This document shows, piece by piece, positions 37,315 through 46,232 of a stretch of 64,000 bases of DNA. How positions within the stretch are numbered: the stretch's first letter is position 1; each line of letters begins with the position of its first letter. Position numbers and translations under genes: made by a program. Source of the DNA: Vibrio sp. 05-20-BW147 (lineage in GTDB: Bacteria > Pseudomonadota > Gammaproteobacteria > Enterobacterales > Vibrionaceae); assembly GCF_013369385.1 (NCBI RefSeq), contig NZ_SZTO01000004.1, positions 62,001-126,000 of the forward strand, in the 5' to 3' direction. The notes beneath the pieces are model-generated. The model saw only the letters and a list, made by a program, of their open reading frames with translations. It did no database searches and was not told the DNA's origin.

Positions 37315-38874
37315 TTACCCTGCAATTGTGGCGCAGTTTCGTCCTTTATCTTTGCTTCGATAAAGCTGAATATCCATCTTTTGGATCAGCTCTTCCACCT
37401 CTTCATTTCTATGGATAGCAGCTCCAATACTGAGCGTGCAATGGATCTGGGTTTCCTGAAAATAGCAGGCCGTTGCTTCTATTCCGGATCGAATAGATTC
37501 TAGGTAACACGACAGCTCGTTTGGTTGTGTCACCGAAGAGAGAATACCAAACTCGTCACCACCAAAACGGTAAAAGCGGTCACCCGGTTGCAATAACGCA
37601 CTGATGATGCGCGCGACTTCAATCAATACTTCGTCCCCACCGAGATGGCCATAGCGGTCATTAATTTGTTTAAAATGGTCGACATCAAAGCCAATCAAGC
37701 TGAATGGCACTTGTTTTTCAATCATCTGAGTTAAGTCGTGGCGAAACGCTCTACGGTTCAACAGTTGAGTTAACGAGTCGTGATCGACCATAAACTGCAG
37801 TTCTTTGGTTTTCTCATTGAGCATATAGTTGAGACGTTGTTTCTCACGAGTTTGCAAATTCACCACGTGTGCCACCAAAAATGCCATGATCAAACCGATC
37901 ACCACTATCCCCATCAACACCGCGCGATCCCACTTGGATAGGGTTCTTTCTAGTTTGAACTCAACTTGCCAGTCACGGTTTGGCAATGACACCACTTTAC
38001 TCACCACAGCGCTGTCAATGTTTAACCAGTTAGGGCTTTGATACAGGATTGGGTCATCTTCAGCATCGAAGCCTAAGTCCGTCACTCTCACGACAAGACT
38101 TTGCTCAGTCGCGGTTTTTGTCACCAGTTCCTCAAAATAGACCGTACTGCGAATCACACCAACCACGACACCAAGCAAACTTTCACGACGCTGATCGAAC
38201 ACTGGGTGATAGACTAACAATCCCGTTTTTTCTAATGTGCGGTCGTAGCCGTCTTGTAATAAACGGACTTTATCGGAAATGTTTGGCTGCCCAGTGCTAA
38301 AAATATCGTCCAGAATCAGTTCAAAACGTAAGCGAGCAGAATAAAAGCCCAGCAGTTCAATGTTTCTCTCATTTCGTGGAAAAATATCACTAGCAATGTA
38401 GATAGGTCGACCATCAGAAAAAACATAACCTTCCGTTTTTGGTCCATCTTTAGGTACGGTAAAGACCGAGAAATTTGGAAAGGTTTCTCTAACTTGAGCA
38501 ATATGCTGTTCAAGCTGTTCGGGATACACCTTTTGCATCCACTGCAAACCAATCAAACTCTTGGAGGATGCCACCGTATGGCGAGCAAAAATTTCAAATC
38601 GGTCCCAATCTTCTGGAGCAACGGAATAAAAGAAATTGGCACCCGAGCCTATATAATCCAAATCGTTTTGAACAAACTCGCGTAAAGATTCTGCTTGCCG
38701 CTGTGCGAGGTTGTTAAACATAGTCGTGGTATAACGTTGCTGGATTTTGGCAGAAATAAGCAGAAAAATGGCGGTGACGACTAACGTCGCGACAAACGCT
38801 TTCAGCGAGGCAGAATGCCTACGCAACCATTGAGTAGAGAAAACAGAAACAGGTTGGCCCACAAACAAATCCAT
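37315..38874 (-). CDS. CHASE-domain diguanylate cyclase
   Basis: 519 aa inner-membrane protein. TM helices at about 23-41 and 319-339 enclose a periplasmic CHASE sensor domain (FARHTVASSKSLIGLQWMQKV, LLGFYSARLRFEL, GLLVYHPVF). The C-terminal GGDEF domain has an intact GGDEF at 438-442 and FDVDHFKQINDRYGH; the RxxD inhibitory site is not present (QPGD). It makes c-di-GMP in response to an unknown small periplasmic ligand. Monocistronic. Confidence 0.92.
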   Translation of the reverse strand: MDLFVGQPVSVFSTQWLRRHSASLKAFVATLVVTAIFLLISAKIQQRYTTTMFNNLAQRQAESLREFVQNDLDYIGSGANFFYSVAPEDWDRFEIFARHTVASSKSLIGLQWMQKVYPEQLEQHIAQVRETFPNFSVFTVPKDGPKTEGYVFSDGRPIYIASDIFPRNERNIELLGFYSARLRFELILDDIFSTGQPNISDKVRLLQDGYDRTLEKTGLLVYHPVFDQRRESLLGVVVGVIRSTVYFEELVTKTATEQSLVVRVTDLGFDAEDDPILYQSPNWLNIDSAVVSKVVSLPNRDWQVEFKLERTLSKWDRAVLMGIVVIGLIMAFLVAHVVNLQTREKQRLNYMLNEKTKELQFMVDHDSLTQLLNRRAFRHDLTQMIEKQVPFSLIGFDVDHFKQINDRYGHLGGDEVLIEVARIISALLQPGDRFYRFGGDEFGILSSVTQPNELSCYLESIRSGIEATACYFQETQIHCTLSIGAAIHRNEEVEELIQKMDIQLYRSKDKGRNCATIAG

Positions 38875-39155
38875 TTAATTCCATATCACCGAATCGAACA
38901 CCAATTAACACGATAACCGTATAAACATCAAGACTATTAATCGTACGCCAGTCGGTTATGTTGTTTTTTTCAGCAATCGAACCCTGAATTTTGCCTCAAT
39001 TACGCATTTATTGCAGCCTAGCAACTTGAATATGCTAATATTCATCACCATTTTTACGTCTAATACTAGGTGCAAATCGCAATTTTATTAAACAAGATTG
39101 CGTGTAGCGAGCCAATCTACGCACCTTTAAATCAATCGAATAGAGAAAAATTAGC

Positions 39156-39788
39156 ATGAACATTGATTTAAACCTTATTCCTCAAACGTTCGATATGCTT
39201 CACGCAGGTCTAGCGGCATCGAGCGTTTTATTACTACTCGTGGCGGTTTCTCGTAAATCCAAAGTGATCGAGAAAGTGGTTGAGAAGCCTGTAGAAAAAA
39301 TCGTTGAAGTCGAAAAACCGGTCGAAAAAATTGTCGAAGTCGAGAAAGTTGTTGAAGTTGAGAAAGTGATTGAAAAAGTGGTGGAAGTACAATCTAAGCT
39401 TGCCACCGCATCCACCGATTCTGCGATGCAACTGCTTTCTATCATGCAACAAGAAGCTCGCTTGATTGACTTCCTACAAGAAGATCTCACCTCATTCTCT
39501 GATGAAGAAGTGGGCGCAGCAGCGCGTGTTATTCATAGCGGTGGCCAAAAAGTCCTTAAAGAGTACGTAACGCTTGAAGCGATCCGTAACGAAGACGAAG
39601 AGAGCCGCATTGTGGTCGAAGAAGGCTTTAACCCTCAAGCAATTCGTTTAGTCGGAAACGTAACAGGTAACGCGCCATTTAACGGCACCTTAATCCACAA
39701 AGGTTGGAAAGCTTCTGCAATGACGCTACCTAAACTGGCGGAAAACTACGACGCTTCGATCATCGCACCCGCTGAGGTTGAGCTGTAA
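39156..39788 (+). CDS. DUF2760 protein with N-terminal TM and VEK-rich stalk
   Basis: 210 aa. An N-terminal hydrophobic segment (about residues 14-33) is followed by a 50-residue Val-Glu-Lys-rich repeat region (VEKPVEKIVEVEK-type units) and a C-terminal DUF2760 domain (about 85-210, for example LLSIMQQEARLIDFLQEDL and FNGTLIHKGWKA). This reads as a membrane-anchored cytosolic protein on a long stalk. Function unknown. The stop overlaps the next gene start (TAATG), so it is coupled to an Hsp70-like ATPase; a second such ATPase follows. Confidence 0.88.
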   Translation: MNIDLNLIPQTFDMLHAGLAASSVLLLLVAVSRKSKVIEKVVEKPVEKIVEVEKPVEKIVEVEKVVEVEKVIEKVVEVQSKLATASTDSAMQLLSIMQQEARLIDFLQEDLTSFSDEEVGAAARVIHSGGQKVLKEYVTLEAIRNEDEESRIVVEEGFNPQAIRLVGNVTGNAPFNGTLIHKGWKASAMTLPKLAENYDASIIAPAEVEL

Positions 39789-41701
39789 TGGAAACGATGA
39801 TGACACCCGCAACCGAGCAAGTGGCAAAATTCAGCGTTGGTATCGACTTAGGTACCACGCACTGTGTTATGTCATTCATGGATACCCAGGATGAGCAAGC
39901 TCGCGTACAAGTGATGGCCATTCCACAATTGACGGCGCCTGGCACCGTTGAGTCTCGCAACCAGCTTGGTTCGTTTCTTTACCAGCCGCATGAGCATGAG
40001 ATGAACCCTGCGTCACGCGTGTTACCATGGACGACAGAACCGACAGCCCTTGTCGGTGCGATCGCACGTAATCTGGGTGGCAAAACGCCTTTGCGTTTGG
40101 TGGCCAGTGCGAAATCTTGGCTTTGCCATGGTGGCGTGAATCGCCGCGATGCGTTTCTACCAGCTGGCAGCCCAGAAGAGATTGAAAAAGTCTCACCACT
40201 GCACGCAACCGAGCTTTATTTAGAGCATCTTAAGCAAGCGTGGGATCACGCACAGCCAAACCATCCGCTATCAGAGCAAGATGTGACCATCACAGTGCCG
40301 GCATCGTTTGATCCAGCAGCGCGCGATCTGACGGCAGAAGCAGCGCGCAATGTCGGTTTTGTGCATCTTACCTTGTTGGAAGAACCTCAAGCGGCACTTT
40401 ACAACTGGATCGACAACAGCAATGACAAATGGCGCGATGAAGTCACTGTGGGTGATATCGTGCTGGTGGTGGACATCGGCGGTGGTACCACTGACCTTTC
40501 TCTGGTGGAAGTGACCGAAGAAGAAGGCAATCTGACCCTCAAACGTATCGCTGTCGGTGAACACATTCTGCTGGGCGGTGACAACATGGATCTTGCCCTC
40601 GCCTACAGCTTAAAAATGAAGCTGGCTCAGGAAGGCAAAGAGCTGCAACCTTGGCAAGTACAAGCCATGACGCACGCTTGCCGCGACGCGAAAGAAGCGT
40701 TGCTCAATGATGCAGAGCTGCAATCGGTACCGATTGTCGTGCCAAGTCGCGGTTCTAAATTGCTCGGCGCTACGCTGAAAACCGAACTGACGCAGCAAGA
40801 AGTACAGCAAATGCTCGTCGATGGCTTCTTCCCTAAAGTCGCCATCACAGAACACCCAGTTCAACGTAACCGCGGTGCACTGACCCAGATGGGCCTGCCT
40901 TATGCACAAGATGCAGGCATCACTCGCCACATTGCGGCTTTCTTGTCAAAGCAAGCGAATGCCAACAGTGAAGCGGCACCTGCACAAGATTACAATCCGT
41001 TTGTTGGCGGAATGCCGGGTATGCCTGGCGCTCAACAAGCTTCTGTCGATTTCATCAAACCGACTGCGATTTTGTTCAATGGTGGTGTGCTGAAATCATC
41101 TCTATTAGCAGAACGCTTAGAAGAGACCATCAACGAATGGTTGCTTGACGCTGATGCAGAGATGGCAAAACGACTCACCGGCGTCGATTTGGATCTCGCG
41201 GTGGCGAGCGGCGCGGCTTACTATGGCGCAGTGCGTCGTGGCCAAGGTGTGCGTATTCGCGGTGGTATTGCTTCAAGCTATTACGTCGGTATCGAGAGCG
41301 CAATGCCTGCCATTCCAGGTATGGCACCGCCAATGGAAGCACTGTGTGTGGCGCCGTTTGGCATGGAAGAAGGCACCAGCGTCGATGTACCAAGTCAGCA
41401 GTTTGGTTTGATCATCGGCCAGCCAGTGAATTTCCAATTCTTTGGCTCAACGGTTCGTCGTGACGATCTTGCAGGAACACATTTGGACCATTGGGGCCCA
41501 GATGAACTTGAAGAATTACCAGAGATTCAAGTGACGTTACCGGTTTCAGAGGGTCGCCGTGAAGGCGAAGTGGTGCCGGTGACATTGGCCTCACGCGTGA
41601 CTGAACTTGGCACGCTGTATTTAGAAGCGATTGCGGCGGATAACGGTCAAAAATGGCACGTGGAATTTGACGTGCGTGACGATGCCTCTCTGGCAGAATA
41701 A
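39788..41701 (+). CDS. Divergent Hsp70-family ATPase
   Basis: 637 aa, cytosolic. Hsp70/actin-fold ATPase: GIDLGTT near residues 18-24, GGGTTDLS near 231-238 and the LLEEPQAAL helix near 197. The adenosine loop reads ILFNGGVLKS rather than the DnaK form, and there is no DnaK-type interdomain linker or helical lid. The C-terminal roughly 170 residues are beta-rich and may be a reduced substrate domain. A GGMPGMPG insert occurs near residue 400. Translationally coupled to the DUF2760 gene. No DnaJ or GrpE is nearby. Confidence 0.88.
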   Translation: METMMTPATEQVAKFSVGIDLGTTHCVMSFMDTQDEQARVQVMAIPQLTAPGTVESRNQLGSFLYQPHEHEMNPASRVLPWTTEPTALVGAIARNLGGKTPLRLVASAKSWLCHGGVNRRDAFLPAGSPEEIEKVSPLHATELYLEHLKQAWDHAQPNHPLSEQDVTITVPASFDPAARDLTAEAARNVGFVHLTLLEEPQAALYNWIDNSNDKWRDEVTVGDIVLVVDIGGGTTDLSLVEVTEEEGNLTLKRIAVGEHILLGGDNMDLALAYSLKMKLAQEGKELQPWQVQAMTHACRDAKEALLNDAELQSVPIVVPSRGSKLLGATLKTELTQQEVQQMLVDGFFPKVAITEHPVQRNRGALTQMGLPYAQDAGITRHIAAFLSKQANANSEAAPAQDYNPFVGGMPGMPGAQQASVDFIKPTAILFNGGVLKSSLLAERLEETINEWLLDADAEMAKRLTGVDLDLAVASGAAYYGAVRRGQGVRIRGGIASSYYVGIESAMPAIPGMAPPMEALCVAPFGMEEGTSVDVPSQQFGLIIGQPVNFQFFGSTVRRDDLAGTHLDHWGPDELEELPEIQVTLPVSEGRREGEVVPVTLASRVTELGTLYLEAIAADNGQKWHVEFDVRDDASLAE

Positions 41702-41712
41702 TCGAACAAAGC

Positions 41713-41739
41713 AAACGGCATCCGAAGGGTGCCGTTTTT
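41713..41739 (+). terminator. Hairpin/T-run between the two Hsp70-like genes
   Basis: Stem AAACGGCA / TGCCGTTT with a 9-11 base loop and T5. It looks like an intrinsic terminator or attenuator inside an apparent operon, so the second Hsp70 gene may be expressed at a lower level. Confidence 0.7.
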
Positions 41740-41759
41740 AAATCAATCAAGGGTTTGTC

Positions 41760-44567
41760 ATGGCATCTCCTCGCTATCTTGTCGGCATTGACTTAGGCAC
41801 CACCAACACGGTGGTTGCGTTTTGTGAACTGACCGAGAACTTACAACAATCCAACGTCTCCCTTTTCGATACTGACCAGCTTATTGGCCCCGGTGAAGTG
41901 GTTCGTAAGCCGCTACTGCCCTCTTTCCGCTACCACCCTGCCAACGGGCAAATCGCTCCGGCGGATCTCACCTTGCCGTGGGAAAACCAAACTGTGGCTG
42001 GCGACATTGCTAATGTGATCATTGGTGAATGGGCGCGTGAACTGGGCGCAAAGGTAGAAGGGCGTCAGGTTTCAAGCGCTAAGAGCTGGCTGTCTCACCA
42101 AGCGGTTGATCGCCATTCAGACATACTGCCGTGGGCTGGGGTTAGCGATGTTGAGAAGGTTTCCCCTGTTATTGCCAGTGCCAGTTACCTTAATCACATT
42201 CGCCAAGCATGGAATCATCGCCACCCGGGCAATCTGCTCGAAGATCAAGAGGTGGTGGTCACCGTACCGGCTTCGTTTGATGAAACTGCACGTAAGCTGA
42301 CCCTCGAAGCGGCTCAACTGGCAGGCTTAAGCCAAGTGCTTCTGCTCGAAGAGCCTCAAGCGGTTTGTTACGACTGGTATGCTCGCCACCAGCACAGTGC
42401 CGCAGAGTTATTAAAAGAAATCCCGCTGATTTTGGTGTGCGATGTCGGCGGCGGTACCACCGACTTAAGCTTGATTGAAGCAAAATTTAACCAAGACGCC
42501 CTCGCCTTGGATCGCATCGGGGTTGGTGAACACCTCATGCTCGGTGGTGATAACCTGGATTTGGCCCTCGCGCATTTAGCGGAGCAGCGTTTTAATCAAA
42601 GCAAAAAACTCAATGCGGCCAGCCTCACCAAACTGATTCAGCAAACTCGCAAAGCCAAAGAGCAACTCCTCTCGAGTACAGCGCCGGAAGAAGTGAAGAT
42701 CACCATGCTGGGCAGCGGCTCCAAACTGCTTGGTGGCACCAAGAGCATCGCGTTAAATAAACAAGAAGTTCATCAAATCGCCCTCGACGGCTTCTTCCCT
42801 CTTTCTGATTTTGCTCAAACGCCGGATAAACGCCGCAGCGCCGTGGTCGAATTTGGTTTGCCTTATGTCGCCGACCCCGCGGTGAGCAAACACGTGGCCG
42901 AGTTTTTATCTCAGCACCAACAAGTCTCTCATGCTGCGTTAGGACAATCAGAAAGTGATCAACCCGCCATTCCGGTAGGTCTGTTGTTGAACGGCGGCGT
43001 GTTTAACAGTGACCTCGTCACTGCGCGGATGACCGAGTTGCTCGGTCGCTGGCGCGGCGCACCGGTCACCGTCCTTGATAACCCGCATCCAGATTGGTCT
43101 GTGGCATTAGGCGCTGTCGCGTTTGCCAAAGCCCGTCGTGGGGCACAACTCAAAATCGGTGGCGGTTCTGCTCGGTCTTACTTTTTGCATCTGCAAGAAA
43201 AAAACAAAATGGGTAAAGCGCTCTGTTTGCTTGCAAAAGGCACCGAAGAAGGGCAAGAAATTCGTCTCACTGGACGACGTTTCTCGCTCACCCTTGGCGA
43301 ACCCGTACGCTTTAATCTGCTCACGTCAACGCATGATGCTTTGTCGCACCATGTGGCGATTCAAAACGGCGTCATGGCGGATATCGACCCTGATATCTTC
43401 ACCCCACTTCCTCCGTATATCGTTACATTGCAGGGGGAAGGCGCAGAATTAGAAGCCAATCAAAAAGAGCGTGTGGAAGTTCAACTTGCCTGCCAATTGA
43501 CCGAAGTCGGCACCCTGAAAATGGAGTGCGTCAGTGTCGAAGAAGAAGATAAACGCTGGGCTCTGGAGTTTGAAGTTCGCAACAAAAAAGCGGAAGAACA
43601 AGAAAACGCCACACTTCACCCACGATTGAATGAGTGTAAAGAACTGATTACCCGCCTCTATAGTGGCAACAAGAAAAGTGGCGATGGCAATGAGATCAAA
43701 CTGTTAGCCAAAGAGCTTGAACGCAAACTTGGCAAGCGGGATGAATGGGACTTCACAACCCTACGCCACTTGTTTGATGCCTTTGCACAAGGTCGAAAAC
43801 GTCGTCGCCGCTCTGAACAACACGAAAAGAACTGGCTACGTTTGGCGGGCTTTTCTCTTCGCCCGGGCTTTGGCGATGCAACCGATTCTTGGCGTATCGA
43901 GCAAGTTTGGGGGCTCTACCAACAAGGTATCCAGTTCCAAAATCATCAAGGTTGGACCGATTGGTGGGTATTCTGGCGTCGTATAGCTGGAGGCTTGAGC
44001 CAAGAGCAACAAGAAACACTGCTTGCCGACATTGCCAAGTATTTACACCCTGGCGCAATGAAAAACCCACAAACGGCAAAAGCCGCGCAAGATATGGGCT
44101 ACGAAGCCATGGTTCGACTGGCCGCGTCTCTAGAGCATCTGGAAGTGGAAGATAAAGTCTTGTTAACCAGTTGGTTTTTAAGCAAAGCTCTGAATCAAAA
44201 CCAATTTGAGCAAGCGCACTGGTGGGCGATTGGGCGCTTGGCCTCTCGAACACCGCTCTACGCAAGCCAACATCGTGTCATTCCACGCGAGCAAGCGGAA
44301 CAATGGTTACCGAAACTGTTGGATCAGAACTGGCAGAAAGAACCGATGATCGCCTTTGCTGCGGTGATGATTTGTCGTAAAACGGGTGATCGTCTCTTTG
44401 ATATCTCTGAAGATTTCCGCCAACAAGTGCTCACCAAACTGAAGCAAAGCCGAGTACCGGAAGCGTGGGTAAGCTTGGTCGAAGAGATCAAAGAGCTTTC
44501 TGAAAGCGAGTCTAAACGCGTGTTTGGTGATGCTCTCCCAAGCGGGTTGCGTCTGGTGACTCAGTAA
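41760..44567 (+). CDS. Long divergent Hsp70-family ATPase with DUF3731 region
   Basis: 935 aa. The N-terminal half is an Hsp70/actin-fold ATPase (GIDLGTTNT, CDVGGGTTDLS, LLLNGGVFNSDLV) clearly paralogous to the preceding gene. The C-terminal 330 residues, from about 600, are helical and rich in Trp and Arg (LRHLFDAFAQGRKRRRRSEQ, TDWWVFWRRIAGG), matching the region called DUF3731. The family is uncharacterised. ATG 41760 has AAGGG six bases upstream. An intrinsic terminator follows the stop. Confidence 0.88.
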   Translation: MASPRYLVGIDLGTTNTVVAFCELTENLQQSNVSLFDTDQLIGPGEVVRKPLLPSFRYHPANGQIAPADLTLPWENQTVAGDIANVIIGEWARELGAKVEGRQVSSAKSWLSHQAVDRHSDILPWAGVSDVEKVSPVIASASYLNHIRQAWNHRHPGNLLEDQEVVVTVPASFDETARKLTLEAAQLAGLSQVLLLEEPQAVCYDWYARHQHSAAELLKEIPLILVCDVGGGTTDLSLIEAKFNQDALALDRIGVGEHLMLGGDNLDLALAHLAEQRFNQSKKLNAASLTKLIQQTRKAKEQLLSSTAPEEVKITMLGSGSKLLGGTKSIALNKQEVHQIALDGFFPLSDFAQTPDKRRSAVVEFGLPYVADPAVSKHVAEFLSQHQQVSHAALGQSESDQPAIPVGLLLNGGVFNSDLVTARMTELLGRWRGAPVTVLDNPHPDWSVALGAVAFAKARRGAQLKIGGGSARSYFLHLQEKNKMGKALCLLAKGTEEGQEIRLTGRRFSLTLGEPVRFNLLTSTHDALSHHVAIQNGVMADIDPDIFTPLPPYIVTLQGEGAELEANQKERVEVQLACQLTEVGTLKMECVSVEEEDKRWALEFEVRNKKAEEQENATLHPRLNECKELITRLYSGNKKSGDGNEIKLLAKELERKLGKRDEWDFTTLRHLFDAFAQGRKRRRRSEQHEKNWLRLAGFSLRPGFGDATDSWRIEQVWGLYQQGIQFQNHQGWTDWWVFWRRIAGGLSQEQQETLLADIAKYLHPGAMKNPQTAKAAQDMGYEAMVRLAASLEHLEVEDKVLLTSWFLSKALNQNQFEQAHWWAIGRLASRTPLYASQHRVIPREQAEQWLPKLLDQNWQKEPMIAFAAVMICRKTGDRLFDISEDFRQQVLTKLKQSRVPEAWVSLVEEIKELSESESKRVFGDALPSGLRLVTQ

Positions 44568-44588
44568 ACCGTCATTAGCGAACCTCCT

Positions 44589-44620
44589 AATCAGCCAGCA
44601 TCATGCTGGCTGATTGTTTT
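44589..44620 (+). terminator. Intrinsic terminator after the second Hsp70-like gene
   Basis: A 12-bp stem, AATCAGCCAGCA / TGCTGGCTGATT, with a 3-base loop, followed by GTTTTTC. It lies 22 bases after the stop. Confidence 0.88.
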
Positions 44621-44638
44621 TCATCGAGCACTAACCAA

Positions 44639-44812
44639 TTAGCATCGCCCTTTCTTTGCCTGTCCCGGAGGACAAAATGATTGGCTTTCCTCATGGCTGG
44701 AACTCTTGTTCTTCAGTTTCACTTCCACGTCTTTGTACTCCCCTTCAACGCTGGTTAATTGGCAGCCAGATAAAAATGCGCATAAACCTAGCGCAACCCA
44801 TGTTTTTTTCAT
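44639..44812 (-). CDS. Small lipoprotein (57 aa), unrecognised
   Basis: A short minus-strand gene below the usual length cut-off. The product starts MKKTWVALGLCAFLSGC, a textbook lipoprotein signal with lipobox LSGC, and continues with a charged 40-residue tail containing two Cys (SFCPPGQAKKGRC at the end). GAGG lies upstream of ATG 44812 with about 8-base spacing. A plus-strand ORF in the same place (44656-44850) has no such features. Predicted outer-membrane-anchored periplasmic peptide. I do not recognise the family. Confidence 0.72.
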   Translation of the reverse strand: MKKTWVALGLCAFLSGCQLTSVEGEYKDVEVKLKNKSSSHEESQSFCPPGQAKKGRC

Positions 44813-44940
44813 CGTTTTATAACCTCATGTTTTGTCGCAGACTTTACTGACTCTTACTTTTAAAATGTCATTCGTTAGTCAACATATCGTTTGGCTTTGT
44901 TAGTCCTCGGTAAAAGCGCATAGAAAGGGAGATTGAGATT

Positions 44941-45645
44941 GTGAATCTAGAAAAATTTGACGACATCTATCAAAGAGCCGCCGAGCGCAAAGGGGGCGAA
45001 GCGAAGCTTGAAGCCCTTTTGTCCAAACCGCTCACCCAAGCGCAAATTGCCGCTATTCCGGATGATCGTTGGTTATCTGCCTTCAGTATGAAGATTTTCC
45101 AAAGTGGCATTTCTTGGAAAGTCGTAAGAAACAAATGGCCAAACTTCGAAGAAGTCTTCTTTGGTTTTAAAGTGGCGCCGTTGTTGATGCTTTCTGATGA
45201 ACAGTGGGATCTGAAAGCGGCAGATACGCGCATTATTCGCCATCATGCCAAGGTCAAATCCATTCAGGCGAATGCGCAAATGATGCACGAAGTGGGGTTG
45301 CAACACGGCTCATTTGGCCAAATGGTGGCAAACTGGCCGAAAGAAGAGATCACCGGACTATGGGCGTTTTTGAAAAAACACGGCAGTCGACTCGGCGGTA
45401 ACACCGGCCCTTACAGCCTGCGTCAGCTTGGCGTCGATACCTTTATTTTGTCTGGGGATGTAGAGGCGTACTTGCGCAGCTATAAAATCATTGAAGGCGG
45501 AAAAGAAACCAAGCGTTCGTTAGAAGCCGCAACACTGGCCTTTACTCATTGGCAACAGCAAAGTGGTCGCAGCCTCACGGAAATTAGCCAGGTTATCGCT
45601 TTTAGCACAGGAGATAACCGCGTACAAAGTGCAATTGAAGAGTAA
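44941..45645 (+). CDS. DNA-3-methyladenine glycosylase I-like protein
   Basis: 234 aa, cytosolic. It shows the Adenine_glyco/Tag-type core: FQSGISWKVVRNKWPNFEEVF, with a Lys/Trp pattern typical of the family, and a helix-hairpin-helix-like FLKKHGSRLGGNTGPYSLRQLGVD. The family removes 3-methyladenine from DNA in base excision repair. It diverges from Tag at the zinc-binding ends, so substrate is uncertain. The start is GTG 44941 with GGGAG 9 bases upstream. It converges on the GNAT gene with a single base between stops and no evident terminator. Confidence 0.82.
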   Translation: MNLEKFDDIYQRAAERKGGEAKLEALLSKPLTQAQIAAIPDDRWLSAFSMKIFQSGISWKVVRNKWPNFEEVFFGFKVAPLLMLSDEQWDLKAADTRIIRHHAKVKSIQANAQMMHEVGLQHGSFGQMVANWPKEEITGLWAFLKKHGSRLGGNTGPYSLRQLGVDTFILSGDVEAYLRSYKIIEGGKETKRSLEAATLAFTHWQQQSGRSLTEISQVIAFSTGDNRVQSAIEE

Positions 45646-45646
45646 A

Positions 45647-46186
45647 TTATTGGGCGGGCACGCCAGCCTGATAAATCATTTCAAGGCAATCTTGCTTGTC
45701 GTTACTAAGGTTGGGGAACACCATCCACGACCTTAGTCTCCTTGCGGGTTGAAAGCCGGCTTTTTCTAACACTCGCAGACTCGCCGAGTGCTCAATATGA
45801 GCATAGCTCCAGACTTTCTTGTAGCCTTGCTGCTTAAGAGCGCCACCAACCACAGCGCAAGCCTCGCTGGCGAATCCTTTGCCACTATGGCATTGACTAA
45901 TTCCAAAGTGAATCTCTGCTACATCGCTTTCCAATTTCAAAACCATAATCCCCAGTGCACGGTGGGTGGCTTTTTCTGCTATGACTAGGACGAGGGTTTT
46001 CGCATTTGGATCGTACAAGTAAGACTGCCACAAGCGCACGCTATTCAAAGTCACATCAGGGGTGGCATGTGGCAAGCGACCAAGATACTTAGCAGCATGA
46101 GGATCTGAGAAGTACTCTTGATACAGCGTCCAAGCGTCCCATAGTTCTGGCGCTCGGACTATTAAGCGGATACTGTCAAACTTCAT
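45647..46186 (-). CDS. GNAT acetyltransferase, RimJ/RimL-like
   Basis: 179 aa, cytosolic. It has the RimJ/RimL-type N terminus (RLIVRAPELWDAWTLYQEYFSDP), the acetyl-CoA-binding SQCHSGKGFASEA and the HSASLRVLEKAGFQP strand-helix. It transfers acetyl from acetyl-CoA to an unknown amine, possibly a protein N terminus or small molecule. Confidence 0.87.
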   Translation of the reverse strand: MKFDSIRLIVRAPELWDAWTLYQEYFSDPHAAKYLGRLPHATPDVTLNSVRLWQSYLYDPNAKTLVLVIAEKATHRALGIMVLKLESDVAEIHFGISQCHSGKGFASEACAVVGGALKQQGYKKVWSYAHIEHSASLRVLEKAGFQPARRLRSWMVFPNLSNDKQDCLEMIYQAGVPAQ

Positions 46187-46232
46187 CGCTCTCTCCTTGT
46201 AGACGAAGCGATGAGCTTACAAGAAATCACGC

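Noticed and set aside
39250..39400. CRISPR-like or tandem DNA repeat
   Set aside because: The repetition is at protein level (Val-Glu-Lys units) within a coding frame; there are no constant repeats with unique spacers.
44656..44850. 64-aa plus-strand frame
   Set aside because: It is antisense to the 57-aa lipoprotein gene, which has a signal, lipobox and ribosome binding site; the plus frame has none.
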